Positions 41,858 to 51,272 of a stretch of DNA of 64,000 nt are shown piece by piece; the stretch's first letter is position 1, and each line of letters begins with the position of its first letter. The DNA is from Fen-1258 sp964441505 (GTDB lineage Bacteria; Bacteroidota; Ignavibacteria; Ignavibacteriales; Melioribacteraceae): contig CAYTUV010000004.1 of assembly GCA_964441505.1 (NCBI GenBank), forward strand, positions 1 to 64,000, written 5' to 3'. Made by a program: the position numbers and the translations under genes. Under the pieces are notes generated by a model, which saw only the letters and a program-made list of their open reading frames with translations, had not been told where the DNA came from and ran no database searches.

Positions 41858-43321
41858 ATGAAATTCTTTTCCCGAAGAGATGTCCGAAGGACTCCTACCG
41901 GAGGATTCCCACAAAAATTTATTTTGATTGCAGTTTTTCTTTATTTCTGCCACACGACGGATCTTTTATCTCAATCTGGCGCTGCTCTTACATTCAGTGA
42001 AATAATGTTTAATCCCGCCGAGACGAACGGTGAGTTCATCGAGATCTACAACACTTCTGCAACAGAGACAATTGACATCACCGGTTACAAAATTAAATAC
42101 TATACCTCATCACCTAACACGATAACAGCTTTTATTGGAGGAACCAGACTTGCCCCCGGTAAATTCGCAGTCATACTTCAAGGCAGCTACGATTACAATA
42201 ATGGGGTTTACAAATCACTAATCCCTTCAGATGCGATTGTTTTTAAAACCAGCACAAATAATTTCGGTTCATCGGGAATGGCAAACACCTCTAACCGGGA
42301 TCTCTATTTATTAAATGCATCAGATGAAATTTTAGACACATACACATACTCTGCGGATAATGCGGACGGGTTCTCTGACGAGAAAACAACTCTTAATAAA
42401 AATAATTCGGCAAGCAACTGGGCAAACTCAACGGCATTAAACGGCACACCGGGTTTTAAAAGTACAGTTGTAATTCTGCCCGATTATTCTTTCGGATCGC
42501 TTGTGATAAATGAGATTATGTTCGATCCGGCCGTGGGAAATTCAGAGTATCTAGAATTTTTCAACACAACTGAGGATTCGATTCAGCTTACCGGGATTCA
42601 ACTTAAAGCTGGCGCTTCGGGTAAATACAAATTAACGAGTACATACTTAACACTTCAGCCAAAAAAATATTTTGTTCTCGCTGCAGATTCATCGATCTAT
42701 AAAAACTATTCGTGGCTGAAAGGAGAATCAATTTCGAACATTGCAGGAAGTTCATCTCTTAGTTTATCTAATGAGGGCACCACCATTGTATTGAAAGATT
42801 CCAAAGGAAATACATTAGATTCACTTATCTACTCACCGGATTGGCACAGCAAAAACGTGGTTACAACAAAAAACAAATCGCTTGAAAGATTAAATCCGTT
42901 GTTTGATTCCAACAAGAGAACAAACTGGAATACATCAGTTTCAATTGACGGCGCAACGCCCGGCAGACAAAATTCGATCTTCTCTCAAAACCTATCGCGT
43001 GAAGCAAAAGTAACTATCAACCCAAATCCATTTTCTCCGGATGGAGATGGTTTTGAAGACTTCGCAGTAATAAATTTTGAACTAACAAACCCTCTTTCAC
43101 AAGTGCGCATTAAAGTTTATGATAGTCAGGGCAGAATAGTCCGGACATTAGCAGAAAACCGCCCCTCTTCATCAAACAACTCCGTTGTGTTTGACGGATT
43201 GGATGATGGCGGCAAACCGTTGCGTATTGGAATTTATATATTATTGATAGAAGCTGTTGCAGAAGGCCGGGGAAATGTTGAGATTTTTAAAACACCTATT
43301 GTAGTGGCGAGAAAATTATAG
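41858..43321 (+). CDS. Secreted protein with two lamin-tail domains and FlgD-like C-terminus
   Basis: A 487-aa protein. The signal peptide (FILIAVFLYFCHTTDLLSQ) lies after an odd ~20-residue basic lead (MKFFSRRDVRRTPTGGFPQ). Two lamin-tail domains follow: about residues 40-190 (LTFSEIMFNPAETNGEFIEIYN) and about 210-375 (LVINEIMFDPAVGNSEYLEFFN). The C-terminal ~100 residues are a FlgD-like Ig/sorting domain (NPNPFSPDGDGFEDF ... IKVYDSQGRIVRTL ... GIYILLIEA). Surface or extracellular adhesion/structural role is inferred. The DNA for the N-terminal lead contains an inverted repeat (about 41888-41910) like dispersed repeats, so the start may have been rearranged. Confidence 0.82.
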   Translation: MKFFSRRDVRRTPTGGFPQKFILIAVFLYFCHTTDLLSQSGAALTFSEIMFNPAETNGEFIEIYNTSATETIDITGYKIKYYTSSPNTITAFIGGTRLAPGKFAVILQGSYDYNNGVYKSLIPSDAIVFKTSTNNFGSSGMANTSNRDLYLLNASDEILDTYTYSADNADGFSDEKTTLNKNNSASNWANSTALNGTPGFKSTVVILPDYSFGSLVINEIMFDPAVGNSEYLEFFNTTEDSIQLTGIQLKAGASGKYKLTSTYLTLQPKKYFVLAADSSIYKNYSWLKGESISNIAGSSSLSLSNEGTTIVLKDSKGNTLDSLIYSPDWHSKNVVTTKNKSLERLNPLFDSNKRTNWNTSVSIDGATPGRQNSIFSQNLSREAKVTINPNPFSPDGDGFEDFAVINFELTNPLSQVRIKVYDSQGRIVRTLAENRPSSSNNSVVFDGLDDGGKPLRIGIYILLIEAVAEGRGNVEIFKTPIVVARKL

Positions 43322-43414
43322 ACAGTTCGGGTAGCAAATTTAATCAACGGCATAGATTATAAGAAAGGATTCAACTTCAGGAAAGAGTATACATTCAACA
43401 AACAAGGGACATAG

Positions 43415-43882
43415 ATGATGAACTACGAACAAAAAGTAAAAGAATTCCTCGATCAAAAAGTTATTGCAATTGTGGGTGTATCGCGAAATCCAAAAATGGA
43501 AGTTGGTAATCCAATCTACAAAAAATTTAAAAGCGCGGGCTATACTGTCTATCCAATCAATCCATTTGCAGATCAAATTGAAGGCGATAAGTGTTATCCA
43601 ACCTTAGGTGCTGCACCTAAAAAAGCTGATGCTGTTTTCATCGCAACAAACCCTCTGGCTTCGGTTGATGTTGTAAAGCAATGCATTGAAAATGGAATTA
43701 CAAGAATCTGGTTCCACCGTTCGTTTGGCAACGGAAGTTTTTCTGAAGAAGCTGCAAAACTTGGCGAGGAGAACGGGTTAATGGTTATCCGCTCCGGCTG
43801 CCCGATGATGTTTATAAAAGACGCGGACGGATTCCACAGGATGGTTGCATTTTTCATGCGGATATTTGGGAAGCTAACATAA
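43415..43882 (+). CDS. CoA-binding Rossmann-fold protein (YccU-like)
   Basis: A 155-aa single-domain protein of the CoA_binding_2 family: VIAIVGVSRNPKMEVGNPIYKKFKSAGYTVYPINPFADQI, then PKKADAVFIATNP and GITRIWFHRSFG, ending RSGCPMMFIKDADGFHRM. The nucleotide-binding glycine pattern G-x-S is present. Members bind CoA or related ligands, biological role unclear. Start could be ATG 43415 or 43418. A terminator at 43967-44007 closes the transcript. Confidence 0.88.
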   Translation: MMNYEQKVKEFLDQKVIAIVGVSRNPKMEVGNPIYKKFKSAGYTVYPINPFADQIEGDKCYPTLGAAPKKADAVFIATNPLASVDVVKQCIENGITRIWFHRSFGNGSFSEEAAKLGEENGLMVIRSGCPMMFIKDADGFHRMVAFFMRIFGKLT

Positions 43883-43966
43883 TAAATCCGGTTGCCGGCC
43901 CGCCCTGCAATTTATTTGTTAGACAGAGCCTGCAGCACGGCGAACTAACAAAAGCAATTAGAAAAG

Positions 43967-44007
43967 AATCCCAACCTCTTATATTATAGAAGTTGGGATT
44001 TTCTTTC
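43967..44007 (+). terminator. Rho-independent terminator
   Basis: A 13-bp stem AATCCCAACCTCT (43967-43979) with AGAAGTTGGGATT (43988-44000), one mismatch, followed by TTCTTTC. It lies 85 bases after the CoA-binding gene. Confidence 0.75.
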
Positions 44008-44047
44008 ACTATTTTTTCGCTATCATTCAGAGAGATATTAAAAGTAA

Positions 44048-44704
44048 TTGAATAAACTTCTCGAATTAAAATCGATTTGGCAATTAGCGTTTTCAAATGA
44101 AACTTACAGAACACGTATTGCAATAACTCTAATTCTTTTGGGAATAATTCTTTTCATTTTAGCAAAATTTCTTGCTTATAATGAAGACCGTCCCGGTTTT
44201 TCATTTAACGACCCATTCCTATCTTCGTTCAACGCAATAGATGTAACCTGGTTAACATTCGGTTTAATTTATATTGGATTAATTGCTGCACTCGGATTTT
44301 TGGCTTTTCATCCTGCCCGATTGCTGGTCGCACTCCAATCATACACTTTAATTGCAGCCCTTCGATTGATCACAATTTATTTTCTACCCTTGAACGCGCC
44401 AATTCATATTATTCCGCTGGAAGATCCGTTCGTTGAATTTTTCGGCGGCGGCACAACTTTGCTTCGCGATCTTTTCTTTTCGGGTCACACTTCAACAATG
44501 TTTCTATTCTTTCTGACAGCCAAAAGCAAAAAACTAAAAACTATCTTTTTAATCTGTACTATTTTGATAGCTTTTTGTGTTCTGATTCAGCACGTTCATT
44601 ATACTATTGATGTTATTGCCGCTCCCTTCTTTGCATATACCAGCTACAGGATCTCCCGTTTAATTAATAAGCGTAAGAAAGACCGGGTTAAAAATAATTC
44701 CTGA
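44048..44704 (+). CDS. Sphingomyelin-synthase-like / PAP2_C membrane phosphotransferase
   Basis: A 218-aa membrane protein of about six helices. Near the C-terminus it carries the catalytic motifs of the sphingomyelin-synthase/PAP2_C group: RDLFFSGHTSTMFLF with His147 and HVHYTIDVIAA with His184 and Asp188, the H...HYTxD pattern forming the phospho-transfer triad. Members transfer phospho-headgroups between lipids or hydrolyse lipid phosphates. The start is TTG at 44048 with no good Shine-Dalgarno. No sphingolipid pathway genes are in view, so the lipid substrate is open. Confidence 0.72.
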   Translation: MNKLLELKSIWQLAFSNETYRTRIAITLILLGIILFILAKFLAYNEDRPGFSFNDPFLSSFNAIDVTWLTFGLIYIGLIAALGFLAFHPARLLVALQSYTLIAALRLITIYFLPLNAPIHIIPLEDPFVEFFGGGTTLLRDLFFSGHTSTMFLFFLTAKSKKLKTIFLICTILIAFCVLIQHVHYTIDVIAAPFFAYTSYRISRLINKRKKDRVKNNS

Positions 44705-44766
44705 TTTGGAATTTTTTCTCCAGTTTCTTCGTTTAGAAATGAGTATAACTTTTTAATACGGGTATA

Positions 44767-45411
44767 ATGATTTCAGAAGCAGTCTATTTACACTACCTCA
44801 ATGCGCTTCTTGACGGTGACAAAAAGCAGTGCCTTCAGATAGTCCAGAATCTGGTCAAAAATGATGTGAACATGAAAGAGATTTATTTGGAACTCTTTCA
44901 ACGTTCCATGTACCGCATAGGCATGTTATGGGAAAAAGAAAGATGCACCATTGCCGATGAGCACATTGCCACAAAAATTACAGAAGGATTGATCGAGTTC
45001 GTCTCAAATTCTTTTATTAACGATAAAAGAAGCGGCAAGCTCGCGCTTATAACCTGCATCGATAAGGAATTTCATGATCTTGGTGCAAGAATGGTTGCCG
45101 GCTATTTTGAAGCCAGCGGCTGGAATACAATTTTTGCCGGATCGAACACTCCCGAACAGGATATCATTCATCTTATAAAAGAGAAAAAGCCCGATATTGT
45201 TGGCATCTCCAGCAGTTTTTATATCAACATTAACAGGTTGATAAAGTTGGTGCAATTAATAAAAGAAAGTTTTCCCGATCAGGAAATTTTGGTTGGAGGA
45301 CAGTCTCTTTCGGAAGAACACAGTAACATTCTTTCTGTTTATGATAAAGTAACTTATATCACGTGCATTAACGGCCTCGATAGATATATCACCTCTCATC
45401 AGATCAATTAA
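44767..45411 (+). CDS. Stand-alone B12-binding domain, CarH/photoreceptor type
   Basis: A 214-aa protein made of a helical B12-binding cap (about 1-85) and a Rossmann B12-binding domain (about 90-205). The cap contains W55-x9-E65-H66 (GMLWEKERCTIADEHIATKI), the motif that in CarH/LitR photoreceptors covers the upper face of adenosylcobalamin. The lower ligand His is in DKEFHDLGARM (His103), followed by GYFEASGWNTIFAGSNTP and PDIVGISSSF. The MerR DNA-binding domain of CarH is absent, so it is a sensor or cofactor module acting through a partner. Neighbours (lipid phosphotransferase, GH13 enzyme) give no pathway clue. Confidence 0.85.
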   Translation: MISEAVYLHYLNALLDGDKKQCLQIVQNLVKNDVNMKEIYLELFQRSMYRIGMLWEKERCTIADEHIATKITEGLIEFVSNSFINDKRSGKLALITCIDKEFHDLGARMVAGYFEASGWNTIFAGSNTPEQDIIHLIKEKKPDIVGISSSFYININRLIKLVQLIKESFPDQEILVGGQSLSEEHSNILSVYDKVTYITCINGLDRYITSHQIN

Positions 45412-45474
45412 CAATTTTAATGCCTCCGGAATTTTCTATTTTAGAATAGAAAATATTTCCGCTTGGAGAAATCA

Positions 45475-47886
45475 ATGAAGCATTTTAAAACAATTTTATT
45501 TTTAACACTTCTATTATCAACCTCTTTTCAGGCTCAGCAAATAAAATCCTCGGCAAGAATTCAGAACATAATTCAACCGGTTAATCTTGTCGCCGGGATT
45601 CCCGACTCGATGCTGATAAGCGATATGTTTTATTCTGAAAACTATAAAATAAAATTCAAAGAGAACAAAAAGATAAACGTTCGTTATGATGCACTAAAGG
45701 GCAAGATCCATTTTAAGGCAGATATGAGTTTTGGCGGTATAACTCTGGTGGACTTTACACACAACAGCAAAACTTACTCAGTCCCGGTCAGATCACGAGT
45801 TCAGCAAAAATATAAATTCACTTATAAACCCGAGAAGAAGTACGGCAAGCTAACTTTGTTTGGAAGTTTTAACGGATGGGACCGCGGAAATCTTCCGATG
45901 AAAGATGAAAACGGTGATGGAGTTTTTGAGACCGAGGTCCCTCTCGAACCCGGACGTTATGAATATAAATTCTGGGGGGATGGAACTGAAATCGTAGATC
46001 CAAACAATCCGGATAAAAAACCGAACGGCTTCGGAGATTTCAATTCGCTATTTAATGTTGATGTGCCAAATCTTGGCAAATTTTTTCTTCACGTTGGGGA
46101 TAAAAAAATTAATCCGGCTAAATCGGAATTTTCTTTTGTCTACGAAAACGAAAAGGACGGAAGTGGAATTACTAATGATAATATTGTTGCTCTGCTAAAC
46201 AACACACGTGTTGCGTCAAAGAATATTACGATTAATAAAGACCGGATAAATTTTATTTTTTCAAGACAGAAGTTGAAAGGAAAAAACTTGTTGCGTGTTG
46301 CTGTTTCTAAAAACGGAAGAGCGACCAACATTCAATCAGTGAATCTCATAGATGGCTCTCCTGCAGATAACAAGAGTTTCAACTGGAACGATGGAATAAT
46401 TTACTCGCTGATGATAGACCGCTTTAACGACGGGGACAAATCCATTAATAAGCCTATTAAGAACGATTCTCTGCTTGCGCAAGCCAACTATCTGGGCGGG
46501 GATTTTCAAGGCATCATCAATAAACTGAATGAGGGGTATTTTGATTCATTAGGAGTAAACACAATCTGGATTTCACCGGTAAACGATAATCCTGATATTG
46601 CATATAAAGAGTCGCCAGCACCTCACAGATGGTATTCCGGCTATCACGGCTATTGGCCAATTTCATCGACCGATGTAGAGGATCAGTTCGGAACAATGAA
46701 AAAGCTGAAAGAAATAATCTCTCTTGCTCATAAACATAAAATTAAGGTGCTTCTCGATTTTGTTGCAAACCATGTCAATGAACTCCATCCTCTTTTCAAA
46801 CAACATCCTGAGTGGTTCGGTAAAGTAAATTTACCGGACGGTAGAATGAATCTTCGTTTGTGGGATGAATACCGTTTGACAACATGGTTCGAGCCTTACT
46901 TGCCGAAGTTTAATTTTGTCGGTTCGAAAGATGTTGTAGAGTTTATGTCCTCCAACGCAGTATGGTGGTTGAAAGAAACAGGAGCCGACGGATTCCGTCA
47001 GGATGCCGTTAAACATATGCCGAATGAATTCTGGCGTACTCTAACACAAAAAATTAAAAAAGAAATTGAAGTGCCGATGAATATTTCCGTTTATCAGATC
47101 GGCGAAACATTCGGCAGTTATGAACTGATCAGTTCTTATGTAAACAACGGACAGCTTTCGGCACAGTTCAATTTTAATTTGTACGATACCGCTCTTCCAA
47201 TTTTTCTCGATAAAAAAATGTCGTTCAAATCGCTCGATGCCGAGATGAAAAAATCATTTCTCGTATATGGTGAAAATAACGTGATGGGAAATATTATGGA
47301 CAGCCACGATAAGAACCGGTTCATGGCATTTGCGGATGACGACTTGGGTTTATCTCAATGGAGTGCAATTGAAGAGGGCTGGAATAATCCACCGAAGGTT
47401 GACAACCCTGCGAATTACAATAAAGCAAAACTCTATTATGCATACATGAACACAATTCCGGGCTTGCCTGTAATTTATTACGGGAGTGAATTCGGTATGA
47501 CCGGCGCTTCTGATCCGGACAATAGAAGAATGATGCGCTTCGGAAATGAATTGAGTGTCTATGAAAAACAAATGTTAAGTGATGTACGCTCGATTGTGAA
47601 CATTAGAAAAAATCATTCAGCATTACGACATGGAGATTTTTTAACTCTCGCTGCGGACGAAAATATTTACGCTTACATCCGTTCTGATATGAACGAAAGA
47701 GTTTTGGTTGTGCTGAATAAAAATGAAGCGGCACAAAATATTGAATTGGAATTACCTGCCCTTTATAAAATAAACTCAGTAAGGGATCTAATCAACAAGG
47801 AAATACTTAACGTGTCGGGCGGAAAGCTGCGTCTGATTATTAAAGGCATTAGCTATAGAATTTTGAGTCTGGGTGTCAGTTTGTAA
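45475..47886 (+). CDS. Secreted GH13 alpha-amylase-family enzyme with Ig/CBM48-like domains
   Basis: An 803-aa protein from ATG 45475 (GGAG upstream; a TTG 12 bases earlier overlaps it). Signal peptide (TILFLTLLLSTSFQAQ), an N-terminal beta domain, a CBM48-like starch-binding region (LTLFGSFNGWDRGNLPMKDENG ... GRYEYKFWGDG), then a GH13 barrel: DFVANHVNELHP, nucleophile Asp in DGFRQDAVKHMP, acid/base Glu in QIGETFGSY, transition-state Asp in IMDSHDKNRFM. C-terminal beta domain. It should hydrolyse alpha-glucans or cyclodextrin-type substrates in the periplasm or outside. The terminator at 47888-47916 follows at once. Confidence 0.9.
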   Translation: MKHFKTILFLTLLLSTSFQAQQIKSSARIQNIIQPVNLVAGIPDSMLISDMFYSENYKIKFKENKKINVRYDALKGKIHFKADMSFGGITLVDFTHNSKTYSVPVRSRVQQKYKFTYKPEKKYGKLTLFGSFNGWDRGNLPMKDENGDGVFETEVPLEPGRYEYKFWGDGTEIVDPNNPDKKPNGFGDFNSLFNVDVPNLGKFFLHVGDKKINPAKSEFSFVYENEKDGSGITNDNIVALLNNTRVASKNITINKDRINFIFSRQKLKGKNLLRVAVSKNGRATNIQSVNLIDGSPADNKSFNWNDGIIYSLMIDRFNDGDKSINKPIKNDSLLAQANYLGGDFQGIINKLNEGYFDSLGVNTIWISPVNDNPDIAYKESPAPHRWYSGYHGYWPISSTDVEDQFGTMKKLKEIISLAHKHKIKVLLDFVANHVNELHPLFKQHPEWFGKVNLPDGRMNLRLWDEYRLTTWFEPYLPKFNFVGSKDVVEFMSSNAVWWLKETGADGFRQDAVKHMPNEFWRTLTQKIKKEIEVPMNISVYQIGETFGSYELISSYVNNGQLSAQFNFNLYDTALPIFLDKKMSFKSLDAEMKKSFLVYGENNVMGNIMDSHDKNRFMAFADDDLGLSQWSAIEEGWNNPPKVDNPANYNKAKLYYAYMNTIPGLPVIYYGSEFGMTGASDPDNRRMMRFGNELSVYEKQMLSDVRSIVNIRKNHSALRHGDFLTLAADENIYAYIRSDMNERVLVVLNKNEAAQNIELELPALYKINSVRDLINKEILNVSGGKLRLIIKGISYRILSLGVSL

Positions 47887-47887
47887 A

Positions 47888-47916
47888 AAAAGCTCCCTGC
47901 TTATGCGGGGAGCTTT
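47888..47916. terminator. Bidirectional terminator between convergent genes
   Basis: Stem AAAGCTCCCTGC with GCGGGGAGCTTT (one G-U pair), 4-nt loop, between the GH13 stop (47886) and the stop of the minus-strand receptor (47939). The minus-strand side has the stronger U-run (TTTTTT). Confidence 0.8.
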
Positions 47917-47938
47917 AATAAATGCTTAGATCTTGTTA

Positions 47939-50900
47939 CTAATTGAAGAGGTAGCGGATACCCACTTGCATTTGCCAGCGAGAAAGAACTCCCGGATCAT
48001 CAATGAATGTCTTTTTTAAATTAGTGTTGAAATTAAAGACCGGTGCGCCTTGAGTAGTAGATTTAACAAATTGAAGAGGTGAAGTTGCTGTGGAGTTGGC
48101 AACTTGTCTTACACCCCAATTTGAGTTTAGCAGATTGGCAACATTAAGAATATCAACACTCAGCTGAAAAGTGTGCTTCTGGTTTCCGGTAAAAAACGAG
48201 AAATCTTGCAATAATCTTAGATCTATGTTGCTGAACCATGGATTAACGCCTCCAAAACGATCTGCAATTTTACCACGATTATTTTTCAGGTAATCATCCT
48301 GTTCTATAAAAGTATTAAAAGCATTCCATTGCTCTAGAGCAGTAATCGTTCTGCCGCTCGCATCAACATATTGATCGAAGATAATTTCACTTTGATTCCT
48401 CGGGATATAAATTAAATCGTTTGATCCAGATCCGTCTCCGTTAACATCGCCGGAATAAATATACGAGTATCTGTTTCCTCCAGCACCGCTGAATCTATTT
48501 CCTTCGGCAATTTCAATAAAGAGACCCAAACTGGTTGCCCAGCTTTCCGACCATTCATGACGGTATGTTGCAGAGGCAACAATACGATTACGGTTACCAA
48601 ATTCAGAATAGCTCAGATATGGTTTATTTGGATTTCCCTGAACCGGATTTTCGGCCCATAATACGCTAGCAATCTCTGTTGATTTAAGTAAACTTTGAGC
48701 TTCAAGATATGTGTATGATAAACTGGTATTAAGACCGAAATCAAAATTCTTTCTTAATTGTGCGGTAATACTGTAGTTATATCCTTCACTGGCATTATCA
48801 ATTACATATGCACCACCTATACTCCCGTTGATTGGCCCACTAAATACCGGCCTTCCATCAGGAGCCGGAAGATTACGTACTACTTTTCCTAAGTTTGCTT
48901 CTCTAACATAAATTGCATTAATATCTTTGCCATAAACGATTTCGAGTGTACCCAAAATATCTTCTGGAAGCAGATGATCTACTGCCAGGTTGGTTGTCCA
49001 TACTTGCGGCCATTTGAAATCCGGCGCCATAGCATTCAAATAAAACGAACGCATGTGTGCAGGAAGGTTTGGGTTAGAGCCCGGGTTAGAAATGTTATTA
49101 CCAATCCATACAAATGGCAATCTGCCGGTAAAAATTCCTGTTCCTCCTCTAAGTTGTGTAGATCGGTCGCCAGTAACATCCCAATTAAATCCAACACGCG
49201 GTGAAAAAAGTGGTGTTGCATCCGGCAATTTACTCTGGTCAACTACTTCTGGTTTTCCGTCAGCATCAAGCAAATTTAACGAGCGTGAAAACGGGTTGTC
49301 TACCATATCATTAAAGTACATTGGTATATCAACACGTAATCCATAAGTCAAAGTGAATTTTTCGGAAATTAAATATTCATCCTGTGCATAGAAAGCTAAC
49401 TGACCGACTTTGATCTCCTCACCCTTAAACGGATTCTTTGCTGCATCAGATGCAATTTTGTTAAAATCAACAAAGTTAGGATTGGTCCGATCGGTCAATT
49501 GGAAAAACTGATCCAACGATGTAAAAGTTGTTCCACCAAACTGTGCAGGTACCATAAACAATCCCGCAAAGAAAAGGTTGAATGAGTTATAGAATTTGAA
49601 GTATTCAAAATTTACACCTGCTGTAATAACATGATTTCCGGCGAAATAACTGAAATTATTTGTGAACTGTAAAACATCCTGATCAAGAATATTGTTAATT
49701 GAAAACGGCTCGTGACCTAAAGTAGTGTAGCTAACTCCGTTTTCTGCAATTTCAATTGTTGGATATAATTTGCTGAATGGTTCTCTGAAATCTCTGAATC
49801 TATTATAACTGGCAAAAAACCTGTTCGCCCATTTATCTCCTCTGCTGTTTAGTTCGGTAGCAAATGAACTTAACTGGTTATTGATTCGATAACCGGCATT
49901 TTGAAACGGTAATGAACTTTCATTCGGCCCTCTTCCTGTTCCATTAAAACTAATTGCGAATGGGTGGGGCGGAAGATCACGACGGGCATTCAGGTAATTA
50001 TATCTAAAAGTGAATATGTTGCTTTCATCAATATTCCAATCCAATTTAATGAGAAATTTTTCATTCTCGGTGCGAAGACTGTAATTATCATAAGCACCCG
50101 GGTCGTATCCAAAAACAGATATCATTCTTTGTCGAATTCTCTCCATATCCGCTGCCTTAACTCTTGAAATTCCGAATGCAGACGTTCCTCGATTTGACGC
50201 AAAATTAGAACCCGGATCTTCTCTTCTCTCTATTTCACCATTCATAAAAACAAATAAGGTATTTGGAATAATTGGGCCGCTTGCAGTGAACCCGGACTGA
50301 TTGAACGACAAACTTGGATTAGCAACAACTTTATTTCCACTGACTGTATTGCCCACAAGATTTTCATTTCTCATAAAGCTGTACAAGGAAGTTTTATATT
50401 TATTTGTTCCGCTTTTGGTAACGGTATTAATACCGGCACCAGTAAATCCGCCTTCTCTTACATCAAAGGGGGCAACTGATACTTGTACTTCAGCTACAGC
50501 ATCAAAAGGAACCGGCTCGGCATTTGTCTGGCCACCCGGCGCAGGATCATCAAGTCCAAATGAATTATTAAAATACGAACCATCGAGTGAGATGTTGTTA
50601 TATAACCAATTCTTCCCACCAAAGCTGAAATTGCCATCACTACGGGGATCCAATCTTGTTATATCTCTTGTACTCCTTTTGATAGAAGGAAGCTCGGCAA
50701 CCTGCGCAGAAGAAACAAATGTTGCGGCACCAGTCCGGCTGCTATTTAAAGTATTGTCCTTTTCCGCCGTAACAGTCACTTCCTTCATACTGACTGCTTC
50801 TCCCTGCATTACAAATTCTAGTCGTAAATTTTGAGCAAGATTTAAGTAGATATTTTCTTGTTGTTCTTTCTTATAACCTACATAAGTAACCGTAACGGTA

Positions 50901-51142
50901 TATGGACCACCAATTTTTAAATTTGGTAGACTGAATCTTCCGTCTACCGTGGTAAAAGCACCGTACCTAGTACCGGTAGGCACGTGAATTGCGGCCACAT
51001 TTGCAGCGGGTAGTAACTCCCCGGCAACATCTTTAACAAGACCGTTCATCGAGGCGGTTGTCACACCCTGAGAGAATGTCTTACTAAAAAGTAGAAATAG
51101 CATCATCAGAGTAAAGAAGAAAGTTGTAAATCTTAGTCTCAT
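47939..51142 (-). CDS. Oar-like TonB-dependent receptor
   Basis: A 1067-aa outer-membrane protein. Signal peptide (FFFTLMMLFLLFSKTFSQ), CarboxypepD_reg domain (about 27-110: MNGLVKDVAGELLPAANVAAIHVPTG), plug domain with ITRLDPRSDGNFSFGG, FDAVAEVQVSVAPFDVREGGFTGAGINTVTKSGTN, then a long barrel ending in QMQVGIRYLFN. The plug wording is that of Oar-type receptors, some of which take part in export or adhesion rather than siderophore uptake. It stands alone, convergent with the GH13 gene; a link to alpha-glucan use is possible by position only. AAGGAG precedes the ATG. Confidence 0.9.
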   Translation of the reverse strand: MRLRFTTFFFTLMMLFLLFSKTFSQGVTTASMNGLVKDVAGELLPAANVAAIHVPTGTRYGAFTTVDGRFSLPNLKIGGPYTVTVTYVGYKKEQQENIYLNLAQNLRLEFVMQGEAVSMKEVTVTAEKDNTLNSSRTGAATFVSSAQVAELPSIKRSTRDITRLDPRSDGNFSFGGKNWLYNNISLDGSYFNNSFGLDDPAPGGQTNAEPVPFDAVAEVQVSVAPFDVREGGFTGAGINTVTKSGTNKYKTSLYSFMRNENLVGNTVSGNKVVANPSLSFNQSGFTASGPIIPNTLFVFMNGEIERREDPGSNFASNRGTSAFGISRVKAADMERIRQRMISVFGYDPGAYDNYSLRTENEKFLIKLDWNIDESNIFTFRYNYLNARRDLPPHPFAISFNGTGRGPNESSLPFQNAGYRINNQLSSFATELNSRGDKWANRFFASYNRFRDFREPFSKLYPTIEIAENGVSYTTLGHEPFSINNILDQDVLQFTNNFSYFAGNHVITAGVNFEYFKFYNSFNLFFAGLFMVPAQFGGTTFTSLDQFFQLTDRTNPNFVDFNKIASDAAKNPFKGEEIKVGQLAFYAQDEYLISEKFTLTYGLRVDIPMYFNDMVDNPFSRSLNLLDADGKPEVVDQSKLPDATPLFSPRVGFNWDVTGDRSTQLRGGTGIFTGRLPFVWIGNNISNPGSNPNLPAHMRSFYLNAMAPDFKWPQVWTTNLAVDHLLPEDILGTLEIVYGKDINAIYVREANLGKVVRNLPAPDGRPVFSGPINGSIGGAYVIDNASEGYNYSITAQLRKNFDFGLNTSLSYTYLEAQSLLKSTEIASVLWAENPVQGNPNKPYLSYSEFGNRNRIVASATYRHEWSESWATSLGLFIEIAEGNRFSGAGGNRYSYIYSGDVNGDGSGSNDLIYIPRNQSEIIFDQYVDASGRTITALEQWNAFNTFIEQDDYLKNNRGKIADRFGGVNPWFSNIDLRLLQDFSFFTGNQKHTFQLSVDILNVANLLNSNWGVRQVANSTATSPLQFVKSTTQGAPVFNFNTNLKKTFIDDPGVLSRWQMQVGIRYLFN

Positions 51143-51272
51143 ACATACTCCTTAATATTATTTATTAAAATGAGGTGGGGTAAATCTTAACACCAACTTA
51201 ATATAGGTATTTTTTGCAATTGTTTAATCTAAAAAAGGCTTTAAATGCAAAATCTGTAAATACTGCCATGGA

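Noticed and set aside
50301..50834. 177-codon plus-strand frame antisense to the Oar-like receptor
   Set aside because: Shadow frame produced by the receptor codon usage; no start signal or domain.
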